NCBI GenBank assembly: GCA_020636255.1
Contig: JACJYE010000004.1
Location: forward strand, 310,001 to 374,000
Direction of reading: 5' to 3'
DNA length: 64,000 bases
Source of the DNA: Lewinellaceae bacterium
GTDB lineage: Bacteria; Bacteroidota; Bacteroidia; Chitinophagales; Saprospiraceae
Shown here: one piece after another, positions 25,892-34,421 of the stretch
How positions within the stretch are numbered: position 1 is the stretch's first letter
How the letters are laid out: each line of letters starts with the position of its first letter
The notes under the pieces: generated by a model
Database searches by the model: none
The model's input: the letters and a program-made list of their open reading frames with translations, nothing else
Told to the model about the DNA's origin: nothing
Position numbers and translations under genes: made by a program

Positions 25892-28717
25892 TCAGGGTTT
25901 CTTTTCCAGCATAGCTTCAAAGCGCTTCAGCCCGGGAGCATCCAGGCCATAAGACAACAGCAAAGCCAGTTCATCACTTAAAAAACCCGCAATGGGAATA
26001 GCGCCGTCGTATTGTTTACCGGTCATCAAGGCCACGGCCTGTGGGCCGGAGCCTTTTTCCAGTTCACTACCCTCGATCTCATGATACAGTTCTACCGCTT
26101 CGTCGTACTGGCCGTTGGCAAGCAGGCAAAGCACAAGCCTGCTGTTTAAAACCGGCGCAATTTTCGTTTCTTCCACGGAATCGCGGGTTAACAGCTCGCG
26201 GGCCAACGCCACTGCCTTTTCATTCTGCCCTTCCAACAGGTACCACAAGGCCAGGTTGCTCTCGGAGAAGATCTCCGTCCGTACCACTCCCCGGCCGATC
26301 TGAACGCCGGTAAGCCCGCGCTCTTCCTTTTCCCTGTTGAGGTTCTCGATATGCCGGCGAACGGACTGCAGGCTGGTGCGCTGTAATTGGGCCTTTTCCT
26401 CCGGCTGGCGGGTTGCGTAGGCTTTACGGCTGTATGTATGGGCATTGTAAAAAAAGTAGTTCCCGGGGTCGTTGGGGCTGCGAAGGGCTATCTCCCGCTG
26501 TGTTAGCACGTAATACGGGGCCTCGGCGACCAGAGACTCCAGTTCTTTCGGAGCGGCTTCCTCGATCAGGTTATACCGGGCCTGCTCCTGCTCGCTGAGC
26601 CGGTACAGCTGCCCGTTCTCCAGAAAGCCGGAAAGTGGCGTCCAGAACCTGACGGCGCCATCCATACCAGCAGTTATCATCTGTCTGCCATCAGGCGTAA
26701 ATGCGACGCTGCATACCCCTGCACTGTGGCCGCGCATCGTCTGGATCAACCTCCCCTGAAGGTCCCACAACCTGGCAGTCCTGTCTTCACCTCCCGATAG
26801 GATATACCGGCCGTCGGGAGAAAAAACGGCATCCAGTACAGCACCATCATGGCCGGCCAAAGCCCTGATCTCGTGCCCTTCATTATCCCACAATTTTATC
26901 GTGCCATCCCCACTGGCCGTTACGATCAGGCTACCGTCGGGAGCGCAATCAACGGCATTTACCCCGAGCTGGTGGCCTACAAATACGGCAACGCCTTCTC
27001 CTGTTTCAAAATCCCATTTAATGGCCACGCCATCTCTGGAAGCGGAATAGATGTACCGTTCATCAGGTGAAAGGGCTATGTCCAGCACCCTGCTCCGGTG
27101 AAGGCCATAAAAATACTGCATCAGGGTATCGGCCTGGGCATCCCACTTGCAGACAAGCTGGTCCCAGGAGGATGTATAGTAATACCGGCCGTCCCTGGAA
27201 AACAGTATCCTGGATATCTGGCCGCACACCTCGCCCCTTTCTTCATGGGCTGGTACCTGGTAGTCTGAAAACCTAACTACCCTGTCTTCGCCGCCGGTGG
27301 CAAATGATGTAGCATTTGGAACAAAGGCTACGGTGTGCACCGGCAATTTCTGCCCCTCGTAGGTGGCCAGGCAATCGCCCTGTATGTTCCACAGCCTGGC
27401 TTTTTTGTCCTCGCCGGCCGTGGCCATCATTTTACCGCCGGGGCCCAGTCGAATGTCCCATACCGGGCCATCGTGTGCCTGGACCAGGCGGGTTTCAAAG
27501 GTTTTCATGGGCCATGTCAGTACATTGCCTCCAATACCTCCGCTGGCCATATACCTCCCGTCTTTGGAAACATCAAGGCACCACACAGGCCCGAAATGCC
27601 CTTTGTATTCCTGTAGCAACAGGCCTTCCCTGCTCCACAGGCGCAACTGCCCATCATAACCGGAGACAAAAAGCCCGTAATCATGGAAAGCGACATCCAG
27701 TACCGCATCTTCCTGTGCTGGCATGCTCTGGGCCAATTGCCCAGACTGCACCTCCCATATCTTCGCCGTGCCGTCCATGCTTCCTGAAGCGAGGCTGAGC
27801 CCGTCGGCGGAAAAGGCAATTGATGTTACCGGCTTGGCATGCGCATCCAGTACCCTTTCCAGTCGCCCGTCAACCGACCAAAGTCGAACCTTATTATCCC
27901 AACCCGCCGTCGCTATTTTTGTACCATCCGGATGGAAGGCCACATCGCTGATGTAACCATCATGTGCTTTTTCTTTTCTGAACACTACCTGCCCTTCCTG
28001 GTTCCACAGCACGAGACTACTGTCCCAGCTAACCGTTGCGATCAGCTTGCCGTCGGGTGAAATGTCGATGGCTGAAACATCACCCCGGTGTCCATCCAGG
28101 GTACGCAGCAAGGTACCGTCCAATGACCATATCTTAACCAGGTTGTCGCTACCGGCAGTCAGGGCCCTCTTTCCGTCGGGGCTAAAGGCTACGTCGCGAA
28201 TGGGTTCACCATGCGGCAGGCTGTACAGAAAGCTCCCGTCGAGGCGCCACAACCGGGCCGTATCATCCATGCACCCGCTGAGCAGGTATTCATCGTCAGG
28301 GGAGATGGCCAGGGCGGAAACAGCGTTTTTGTGTTTGAGCCTGCTATAGAAAAAATGAGGGGGGAAGGCCTCCGAGATATCGTGAAGTTGTTGGATCGCG
28401 CTGTTACTGCCAGGGTTGAGGCGCACGGCTTCCGCTGCGATGCGCAGGGCGTGCGTAGGGTTCGTTTTCGCCAGCTTATAGGCCTGGCCGGCCATCTCGC
28501 TGCCCCTTATCTCTTTTTTCAGCAGGACGACATACCCATTGAACGTGGAGTCGATCCAATCCTCGATACCGGAATGGTTGCCTTCGAAGGTCAGGGCCAG
28601 CCGGAACTCCTGGAGGGCATCCTCATAACGCTGATCCTGAAAGCTGCTGACGCCTGTCTTCCGCCAATAGTTGACGGAATCCTGTTGCGCATAGGCCGTT
28701 TGAGCAATAACAAACAA
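25892..28717 (-). CDS. Exported WD40-repeat/TPR protein (two seven-bladed propellers), start codon unclear
   Basis: About 940 residues. A hydrophobic segment ends in AQTAYAQQ, a likely signal peptide cleavage site. TPR-like helices follow to about residue 120, then 14 WD40 repeats (about 125-715, each ending in RLW/KIW-like strands), enough for two propellers. C-terminal TPR-like helices follow (ARELLTRDSVEETKIAP and so on). It is probably a periplasmic sensor or scaffold. No ATG or GTG serves the N-terminus: the first usable codon is TTG at 28717, inside the signal peptide. The 13 codons before it (KPYVTRVYVLYLV) complete a good signal peptide and follow directly on the nSTAND gene's TAA in the same frame. 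Confidence 0.82.
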   Translation of the reverse strand: MFVIAQTAYAQQDSVNYWRKTGVSSFQDQRYEDALQEFRLALTFEGNHSGIEDWIDSTFNGYVVLLKKEIRGSEMAGQAYKLAKTNPTHALRIAAEAVRLNPGSNSAIQQLHDISEAFPPHFFYSRLKHKNAVSALAISPDDEYLLSGCMDDTARLWRLDGSFLYSLPHGEPIRDVAFSPDGKRALTAGSDNLVKIWSLDGTLLRTLDGHRGDVSAIDISPDGKLIATVSWDSSLVLWNQEGQVVFRKEKAHDGYISDVAFHPDGTKIATAGWDNKVRLWSVDGRLERVLDAHAKPVTSIAFSADGLSLASGSMDGTAKIWEVQSGQLAQSMPAQEDAVLDVAFHDYGLFVSGYDGQLRLWSREGLLLQEYKGHFGPVWCLDVSKDGRYMASGGIGGNVLTWPMKTFETRLVQAHDGPVWDIRLGPGGKMMATAGEDKKARLWNIQGDCLATYEGQKLPVHTVAFVPNATSFATGGEDRVVRFSDYQVPAHEERGEVCGQISRILFSRDGRYYYTSSWDQLVCKWDAQADTLMQYFYGLHRSRVLDIALSPDERYIYSASRDGVAIKWDFETGEGVAVFVGHQLGVNAVDCAPDGSLIVTASGDGTIKLWDNEGHEIRALAGHDGAVLDAVFSPDGRYILSGGEDRTARLWDLQGRLIQTMRGHSAGVCSVAFTPDGRQMITAGMDGAVRFWTPLSGFLENGQLYRLSEQEQARYNLIEEAAPKELESLVAEAPYYVLTQREIALRSPNDPGNYFFYNAHTYSRKAYATRQPEEKAQLQRTSLQSVRRHIENLNREKEERGLTGVQIGRGVVRTEIFSESNLALWYLLEGQNEKAVALARELLTRDSVEETKIAPVLNSRLVLCLLANGQYDEAVELYHEIEGSELEKGSGPQAVALMTGKQYDGAIPIAGFLSDELALLLSYGLDAPGLKRFEAMLEKKP

Positions 28718-28756
28718 TACCAGATACAGGACATAAACTCGCGTAACATAGGGTTT

Positions 28757-30769
28757 TTATTGGCAATTACCGGCCAGCGCCTCTCGCACTTCCTGGTCGG
28801 CCGGTTTCAGAGACCGGGCAATTCTCAGGTTCTGGCAGGCTGCTTCGACGTTTTTCCGGCGCAGGTACAATAACCCGCGCTCTTTATAGCGGCTGAAGTT
28901 TTCCTCGATATCCAGGCGCATTTTTTCCGCTTTCACTTCTGCTGCCTGGTTCAGTGAAGGGCTGAAATCCAGAGCCCTGGCTGCCTGGTACTTTTCCAGC
29001 GCGGGCCGAAGTTTACCGGGCCCCTGGCCAGCCAGGGCATCCCCTTCGCTGATCAGGCGGGAGAAATCGCTGTACTTCTGGGCCAGGGCCTCCGTTTCTG
29101 CCAGTTCCCTGTTCGCACGCACGCCTCCCGAATCGATGCGGATGCCAAAACCGGCAATGCTGGCCAGGGCATCCCGATACCGGCTGGCCGACTCGCCAAA
29201 GGAGGCCTCCGCAGACAACCGCCGGGCTTCGGCCAACAGGCGCTCATAATCTGTAATGACCATTCTGTACAGTTGCTGTTCCAGGCTGTCGCTGAGTGCT
29301 ACCGACCGCTCCTTTTCGCGTATAGCCTCCTGTTCGGACGCCTTCGCCATGCGGTATTGGCGGGCTGCCACTACGCTGGCCACCAAAGCAAGTAAGGCCA
29401 GCAACCCGAAGGCCGTTGCGGCGGCACGGGCACGGGCCTTTTTGCGCTGTTCTTCCTCCGCTTTGCGGCGCAAGGCCGACAATTCCTGCTCTCGCTCGGC
29501 TTTTGCCGCTTCCTCCTCCTGGCGCCGCTGCTGTTCGAGCCGCCTGCTCTTGGCTTTAAGAATAGGCTGCACAAGCGTATCGTGCGGGATCTCGTAAGTA
29601 TATCCTCCTTTGAGGCTGGGCTCTGCCCTTAGCAAATGCAGGTCGACCAGTTTTCTCAACAGCTCAGGCGTAAAGCCGAACGACTGGTATACCTGCCCTT
29701 CGTACAGGCTCAGGCGCCGTTCCTCCTCCTCAAAGATCAGCGCTTCCTCTATGAGTTGTCGGGCAGCCAGCTGTTCGGCCGGGTCATTCAACCGGGCTAT
29801 CTGGGTGTCGTAATAGTCCTCATAGATGGATCCGATGTTTTGCAGGTGTTCAACCTTAATGACCTTTATCCCTTCATCAATGACTCTCTGCTCAAGAGAC
29901 TGGCACAGGATCTGCAGTTGGAAAGACTCGATAGGTTCGCGGCGCCCCCGGGAGAGGAAGCTCAAAATGGCCTCAATGGCCTCGTCTTCGTAATCGAAAG
30001 GCGGAGAGCTAAAAGCCTCGCTCGACAAGTAGGCCGGGTTGAGGATAGCTTCTTCTGCTTGCTGGAGGTTAAGTGCGTTGAGTTCGTAACAAGTGCGCAG
30101 GACGTTGGGCAGGTAGTCCGACAAATTGTTCATCAGGCTCATGCGGTCGGAGCGAATGGCCAGCAGCAATTTTATTTCCAGCGGGTGGTGCAGGAGTTCC
30201 AGTTCCTGGTCCGAAAAGATCGATTTCCCCGCATCATCGAAATGCGCCTCCAGTTGTTCTCTGAAATCATTGGGCATCTCCGTATGCAGCAGGTCAGCTA
30301 CCTGGCGCTTAAAGGCGATGATATCCTGCTCAGGATAAGTAAACAGTTCCTCAAACTGGTCGATGATCAGTATGAACCTGGACTGCCCGTGGTGCAGCTG
30401 CCAGTTTTTCAGGTGGAACCACAGGCTGCTGTCGTTGTAAAAGGCCTTTTCGAGCAAGGGGTGAATGCCCTCTTCTTCAAGAGCGAGGATGCCCCGGGTG
30501 AGGTTCAGAGGAGGTGTTTTCCCGTCCTGATAGGCCCCGAACCGGATTGGAAAAGCCCTGAGTTCAACACTTTCAACCAGGCGAGGCATGATACCCGCGT
30601 TGATCAGAGAACTTTTACCCAAACCCGATTTGGAATACAGAACGATAAGCCGCTCGAGGGTGAGCAACTGGTATAGGTTCTCAATGTCCTGCTCCCGCCC
30701 AAAGAACAAGCCTTCCTGGCTCATCTTGAACGGCTGCGCACCCGGGTATCGAAAGCTTTTATGCATCAT
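28757..30769 (-). CDS. Novel STAND (nSTAND) ATPase with transmembrane helix and TPR-like tail
   Basis: The 670-residue protein has an N-terminal nSTAND NTPase domain (FGREQDIENLY near 23). Its Walker A is SKSGLGKSS (46-54) and Walker B FILIIDQFEELF (132-143). An arginine sensor-like LLLAIRSDRM and the STAND C-terminal YEIPHDTLV (His396) follow. A charged coiled coil (405-447) leads to one membrane helix (449-469) preceded by RKKARAR, predicting a cytoplasmic ATPase and a periplasmic TPR-like tail (490-670). STAND proteins act as signal-triggered oligomerising switches. No EAD is recognisable in it. It starts 1 base after the SIR2-like gene stop and ends one in-frame TAA before the WD40 protein. 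Confidence 0.88.
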   Translation of the reverse strand: MMHKSFRYPGAQPFKMSQEGLFFGREQDIENLYQLLTLERLIVLYSKSGLGKSSLINAGIMPRLVESVELRAFPIRFGAYQDGKTPPLNLTRGILALEEEGIHPLLEKAFYNDSSLWFHLKNWQLHHGQSRFILIIDQFEELFTYPEQDIIAFKRQVADLLHTEMPNDFREQLEAHFDDAGKSIFSDQELELLHHPLEIKLLLAIRSDRMSLMNNLSDYLPNVLRTCYELNALNLQQAEEAILNPAYLSSEAFSSPPFDYEDEAIEAILSFLSRGRREPIESFQLQILCQSLEQRVIDEGIKVIKVEHLQNIGSIYEDYYDTQIARLNDPAEQLAARQLIEEALIFEEEERRLSLYEGQVYQSFGFTPELLRKLVDLHLLRAEPSLKGGYTYEIPHDTLVQPILKAKSRRLEQQRRQEEEAAKAEREQELSALRRKAEEEQRKKARARAAATAFGLLALLALVASVVAARQYRMAKASEQEAIREKERSVALSDSLEQQLYRMVITDYERLLAEARRLSAEASFGESASRYRDALASIAGFGIRIDSGGVRANRELAETEALAQKYSDFSRLISEGDALAGQGPGKLRPALEKYQAARALDFSPSLNQAAEVKAEKMRLDIEENFSRYKERGLLYLRRKNVEAACQNLRIARSLKPADQEVREALAGNCQ

Positions 30770-30770
30770 G

Positions 30771-31877
30771 TTACCAAGCCTTTTCAGCTTCTTTTAACAA
30801 TTCCAGGAGTTCCACCCTTAGCTTATTGCTCAGCAATTCCGCCTCTTCCCGGCTAATGATACCCTTAATGATCCGCTTGGACAGGCGGTTGTATTTGCTC
30901 GTCAGCAGGACGAGGTCATCGATAAGCTCCTCGCCGGATGGGCCGAGCTGGGCCAGGTAATCTTTGAGGCTCAGGAGGGCTTCATTAAACTCGTCTTCTT
31001 CCAGAAGGGTATAGATCCTTTTTACCGGCGATTCCACTTCGGACTGCTGCTTGCGGTAAAGGCCTGCATGCATACAGCGCTGGTGCAGTTCATCGACGAA
31101 CGCCTGTATCTTTGTCGAAACGAACTCGATCCGGAACTGGTCGAAACAAAAGGACCTGACCTCTTCATCGATCGCCTGGTTGGCCGCGTAGCGGACGAAA
31201 TCGAAGTCGTTATGGATATAGAGGATGCGCAGCAGCAATTGCATGTACCAACGCTCGAAAGGAATACCGAGGAAGATGAAGTTGTTGGATTCCTTCAGCG
31301 ACCGTTTCAGGCGTTCGGGGAAACTATTACCGGAAAAAACGGACTCCAGGTATTCGAACAGGTCCGTATGCGTAAGCACCATCGATTCCTGCCTTTCTAC
31401 GGAGCCCAGCAGGTTATAGATCAACGGCTGCTGGGCCGAAGGCTGTTCTACAAAGGCGAGCGGCTCCTTCTTTTTCCAGAAAAAGAGGGAGTGGTGCCTG
31501 ATATTCCTGCTTTCAAAAATGTGCGAAAGGGCCTTGTCAGGGGTCGCATTGATAATAAAGCTGAAAGGGATATCGGCCAGTTTTTCCAGCAACTCGTTTT
31601 TCTGGGCCGCCAGCTGGTCGTAGAAGCCTTTGATCTTATAATAGGCTTTGGTCTTTCCCGCTCTGCTGTTAAAAAGGAAGAGGTTGTCACCGGGGTAATA
31701 ATTCTGGATATCGGGATTGTCCGGGTAATGGAGGTATTCTACCAGGCGCTTTTCCAGGAAGGGCTCGTCCGGCACATTGAATATTTCGGGCCCAAGCAGC
31801 AGGATGCATTTTTCTTCCCGAATCGTATCAACGATAAAATCCCAATCGACCGGCAGGATATTGTTGGGGTTGCTCAT
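30771..31877 (-). CDS. SIR2-like domain protein with C-terminal effector-associated domain
   Basis: The protein has 368 residues. A SIR2-like Rossmann domain covers about 10-265, with KCILLLGPEIF (dinucleotide loop position), IPFSFIINATPDKAL (position of the TTNYD motif), PLIYNLLGSVERQESMVLTH (position of KLHGS) and FIFLGIPFERWYMQLLLRIL. The usual catalytic His of the HG motif is Leu here, and the NAD-binding Asn motif is altered, so NADase activity is doubtful. An EAD11-like domain follows at 284-365 (LLEEDEFNEALLSL ... SKYNRLSKRIIKGIISREE), matching those of the caspases. It is the first gene of the operon, with a well-placed promoter. Confidence 0.82.
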   Translation of the reverse strand: MSNPNNILPVDWDFIVDTIREEKCILLLGPEIFNVPDEPFLEKRLVEYLHYPDNPDIQNYYPGDNLFLFNSRAGKTKAYYKIKGFYDQLAAQKNELLEKLADIPFSFIINATPDKALSHIFESRNIRHHSLFFWKKKEPLAFVEQPSAQQPLIYNLLGSVERQESMVLTHTDLFEYLESVFSGNSFPERLKRSLKESNNFIFLGIPFERWYMQLLLRILYIHNDFDFVRYAANQAIDEEVRSFCFDQFRIEFVSTKIQAFVDELHQRCMHAGLYRKQQSEVESPVKRIYTLLEEDEFNEALLSLKDYLAQLGPSGEELIDDLVLLTSKYNRLSKRIIKGIISREEAELLSNKLRVELLELLKEAEKAW

Positions 31878-31914
31878 GTGTTTTTGTTTGGTTTTCCGGA
31901 ATGTATTAAAAAAG

Positions 31915-31946
31915 TTAAGATAAGGGAAAAAAGCGAATTAGCAAAA
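31915..31946 (-). promoter_or_regulatory. Promoter of the SIR2-nSTAND-WD40-caspase operon
   Basis: Minus strand: TTTTG (31946-31942) and TATCTTAA (31922-31915) are separated by 19 bases, a good match to the Bacteroidota TTTG / TAnnTTTG arrangement. The operon's first ATG is 38 bases downstream at 31877. Confidence 0.6.
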
Positions 31947-32008
31947 GGATGTACCTATCACCCCAAACAATCCCTCTACAATTTTCTTTATTTCTACAGA
32001 AACAATAA

Positions 32009-32041
32009 TTTTGGCATTCTTTGTTAACCAAAATATACTTA
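32009..32041 (+). promoter_or_regulatory. Predicted promoter of the exported TPR protein gene
   Basis: TTTTG (32009-32013) and TATACTTA (32034-32041) with 20 bases between them. It points away from the SIR2 operon promoter within the same 170-base gap. The proposed GTG start at 32047 would lie almost at the transcription start, so the message may be nearly leaderless. Confidence 0.5.
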
Positions 32042-32046
32042 GGACT

Positions 32047-32853
32047 GTGAGAAGTATTGCAAATCTGACGATCGCGTGCCTGATGCTGGCCTTTGCCGGC
32101 ACGCTGCAGGCACAGGAAGAAGGCTCGGCTGCTACCTTGTACAACCAGGGCCTCGAGCTGTTGAAAGCTAAAGATTACGAAAAGGCCTTCCCCCTGATGG
32201 TAAAGGCCATTGAAGCTGCCGACCCCGAAGCGGATGCCGAAGTGGTGAAGCTCGCCAACCGCAACGGGGCCATTGCCGCTTATTACGTGGGCAACGGCCA
32301 GCGCAAAGCGGATGACTTCGAAGGCGCTTTGGCCACCTACGATAAGGGCATCGAAATGGCGCCCGGGTTCTACGCCAATTACATCGGCAGGGCGCAGGCA
32401 TTGGAAGGAAAAGGCGATATCGAGGAATCGATCAAAGCTTATCTCGCTGCCGGCGACATATCGGAAAAGGCAAAAAAGGCGGATAAAGCGGAGCAGATGT
32501 ACGCCAAGGCAGAAAACCTGGTGGCCCTGGCCTGGGGCGATAAAAAGTGGGCAAATACGCAGCAGTATGCAGCCGCTTTCCTCGAGAGCCGCGAATCTGC
32601 CGAAGTCAGCTTCTATTCGGGGTATGCCCTTAAGGAATTAGGGCATGCCGAAAAAGGCCTCGTCATGATCGATAAGGCTATCGAGCTGGCCCCCGAGGGC
32701 GCTGAAACGAGCAAATATTATATGGCAAAAGCTGAGATACTGGAACAGCTCGGGCAGAATGACGCTGCCATCCAGGCCTATCAGAAAGTGTCCGATGCCA
32801 AGTACACGGAAAGAGCACAATACAAGATCAAGGAATTGAGCGGCGGAAAGTGA
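32047..32853 (+). CDS. Exported tetratricopeptide-repeat protein
   Basis: The 268-residue protein starts from a GTG at 32047, giving the signal peptide MRSIANLTIACLMLAFAGTL with cleavage after LQA. TPR-type helix pairs fill the rest: LYNQGLELLKAKDYEKAFPL, ADDFEGALATYDKGIEMAPG, IEESIKAYLAAG and AEKGLVMIDKAIELAPEG. It is a probable periplasmic scaffold. A TTG at 32011 would add 12 residues. It is divergent from the SIR2-like operon, but a link to that system is only positional. Partner proteins are not visible from the sequence. Confidence 0.8.
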   Translation: MRSIANLTIACLMLAFAGTLQAQEEGSAATLYNQGLELLKAKDYEKAFPLMVKAIEAADPEADAEVVKLANRNGAIAAYYVGNGQRKADDFEGALATYDKGIEMAPGFYANYIGRAQALEGKGDIEESIKAYLAAGDISEKAKKADKAEQMYAKAENLVALAWGDKKWANTQQYAAAFLESRESAEVSFYSGYALKELGHAEKGLVMIDKAIELAPEGAETSKYYMAKAEILEQLGQNDAAIQAYQKVSDAKYTERAQYKIKELSGGK

Positions 32854-32864
32854 ATGGATGGGCA

Positions 32865-32916
32865 GGGCGGCCGGGGCTGTATCAAAAGGTTTCTTCTGAG
32901 ACAAGCCCGGCCGTCC
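32865..32916. terminator. GC-rich inverted repeat, likely bidirectional terminator
   Basis: GGGCGGCCGGGGCTGT (32865-32880) and ACAAGCCCGGCCGTCC (32901-32916) can form an imperfect stem between the convergent TPR and yebC genes. No T-run follows on the plus strand, so termination efficiency is uncertain. Confidence 0.5.
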
Positions 32917-32919
32917 AGC

Positions 32920-33636
32920 TTATTCGCTCATATCCATATTGTGGAACACATTGACGACATCCTCGTCGTCTTCCATCTTTTCGATCAGCTTGATCACATC
33001 CTCGACCTCGCTATCTGCGAGTTCTTTGGTATGGCCGGGCAAGCGGACCAACTCCGACTCTTCTACTTCCAGGCCTTTTTCCTCCAGGCCCTTCTGCAGG
33101 TTCCCGAAATCCTCAAAAGCACACTGGAGTACGAACAGGTTGTCTTCTTTGCGAAGTTCTTCCAGGCCATAATCGATGAGCTCCAGCTCGAGCTCTTCCG
33201 GGTCCTGCCCGGCTGCGGCGACCTTAAAAACTGCCTTGCGGGTGAACATATAGTCCACCGACCCCGAAGTACTTAGGTTGCCGCCGTACTTGGAGAAGAT
33301 ATGGCGCACGTTAGCTACCGTACGGGTCGAATTGTTGGTGGCCGTCTCCACGATCAGGGCAATGCCGTGGGGCGCATAACCCTCGTATACGATCTCCTCG
33401 TAATTCTCTGCATCTTTGGCCGTGGCCTTTTTGATGGCGTTCTCTACGTTCACTTTGGGCATATTGGCCACCTTGGCATTCTGTATGGCCAGTCGAAGGC
33501 GGGGGTTGTAATTGGGGTCAGGGCCTCCTTCCTTTACGGCAATGGATATTTCCCGGCCAATTCGGGTAAAGGCCTTGGCCATTCCCGCCCAGCGCTTCAT
33601 TTTTCTTTCTTTGCGGTATTCAAATGCGCGTCCCAT
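32920..33636 (-). CDS. yebC: YebC/PmpR/TACO1-family protein
   Basis: The 238-residue protein shows the three-domain YebC pattern: basic N-terminus (MGRAFEYRKERKMKRWAGMA with FTRIGREI), NPRLRLAIQNAKVANMPKVN, the central YEGYAPHGIALIVETATNN, and the acidic C-terminal domain. Members are described both as DNA-binding regulators and as ribosome-associated factors that relieve proline-rich stalling. Sequence alone does not choose between these roles. A full -7 element match, TAATTTTG, lies on the minus strand at 33678-33671, about 35 bp upstream, with no clear -33. Confidence 0.92.
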   Translation of the reverse strand: MGRAFEYRKERKMKRWAGMAKAFTRIGREISIAVKEGGPDPNYNPRLRLAIQNAKVANMPKVNVENAIKKATAKDAENYEEIVYEGYAPHGIALIVETATNNSTRTVANVRHIFSKYGGNLSTSGSVDYMFTRKAVFKVAAAGQDPEELELELIDYGLEELRKEDNLFVLQCAFEDFGNLQKGLEEKGLEVEESELVRLPGHTKELADSEVEDVIKLIEKMEDDEDVVNVFHNMDMSE

Positions 33637-33778
33637 AACAGCAAGGGTTTATCCGGTTAAAAAAGCGGTGCAAAATTAAGTTTTCCAGGCATTGCATGCA
33701 CCTTTACGGTGCGGATTTTTTAGTAGCTGCCACAATTTCGCGAAAGTAAAGGCAAACCTTCGTACTTTTCACCGAAAA

Positions 33779-34390
33779 ATGGAATACCTGGTTGTAGACC
33801 TCGAAATGACGGGGGGCGACCCTTCCTGGCATGAGATCATCAGTATCGGCGCCGTATTGTATTCGGAACAGTGGGTGGAATTGGGGCGCTACAGCTCGCT
33901 GGTTTACCCTGAAAACGAAGAAGCTTTTTCCAAACCTTCGGAAGCGGTGCACGGCATCAGCCTCCAGGACCTGCAGGATGCCCCGATGCTCGACGATGTG
34001 TTGCCGGAGTTCGAAGAATGGATACTCTCGTGCCGCCATCTTAAACCCGGGGCCTTCGACAATAGCAACCTGCTGAAACACACCATGATATCCGGGCTGG
34101 GAATTGTCAATGATTTTGCTTTTCTTAAGGCAGCCTATGGCATCGTCAACCGCAACTGGCCTTATAGTTACCGGCTGCTCGACATGCAGACCCTAACCCA
34201 CACCCTTTATCCCGTTTTTCGCGAGGCAGGCATCAACGTACCGAGCCGGCAAAGCCTCGACGCCATCGCCGGCTTTTTTGGCCTGCAGCGGGAAAGCGGC
34301 GAACACGATGCGCTGGAAGACGCCCTGCTAACAGGGCACTGCTTCCAGGAATTGATGAAGATGGTGCAAAAGCTGAAGTACTTTCCCTGA
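33779..34390 (+). CDS. DEDDh-family 3'-5' exonuclease
   Basis: The 203-residue protein starts from ATG 33779 (MEYLVVDLEMTGGDP). The acidic residues of the DEDDh fold are visible: Asp and Glu in VDLEMTG, an Asp in the NDFAFLK region, and His/Asp in EHDALEDA. The order and size match RNase T / DnaQ-like exonucleases. The DLEMTG motif resembles oligoribonuclease, but the rest does not fit that family closely. No fused polymerase or GIY-YIG domain is present. It may act in DNA proofreading or RNA trimming. It lies 31 bp before a two-component pair. Confidence 0.85.
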   Translation: MEYLVVDLEMTGGDPSWHEIISIGAVLYSEQWVELGRYSSLVYPENEEAFSKPSEAVHGISLQDLQDAPMLDDVLPEFEEWILSCRHLKPGAFDNSNLLKHTMISGLGIVNDFAFLKAAYGIVNRNWPYSYRLLDMQTLTHTLYPVFREAGINVPSRQSLDAIAGFFGLQRESGEHDALEDALLTGHCFQELMKMVQKLKYFP

Positions 34391-34421
34391 GAAAAGGTAC
34401 AGCTCGTAAAAGCCTGCAGGC

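Noticed and set aside
33695..33719. Small hairpin GCACC-TTTAC-GGTGC followed by T residues between yebC and the exonuclease gene
   Set aside because: The stem is only 5 bp and lies between divergent genes, where a terminator would have no purpose. It was not called as a feature.
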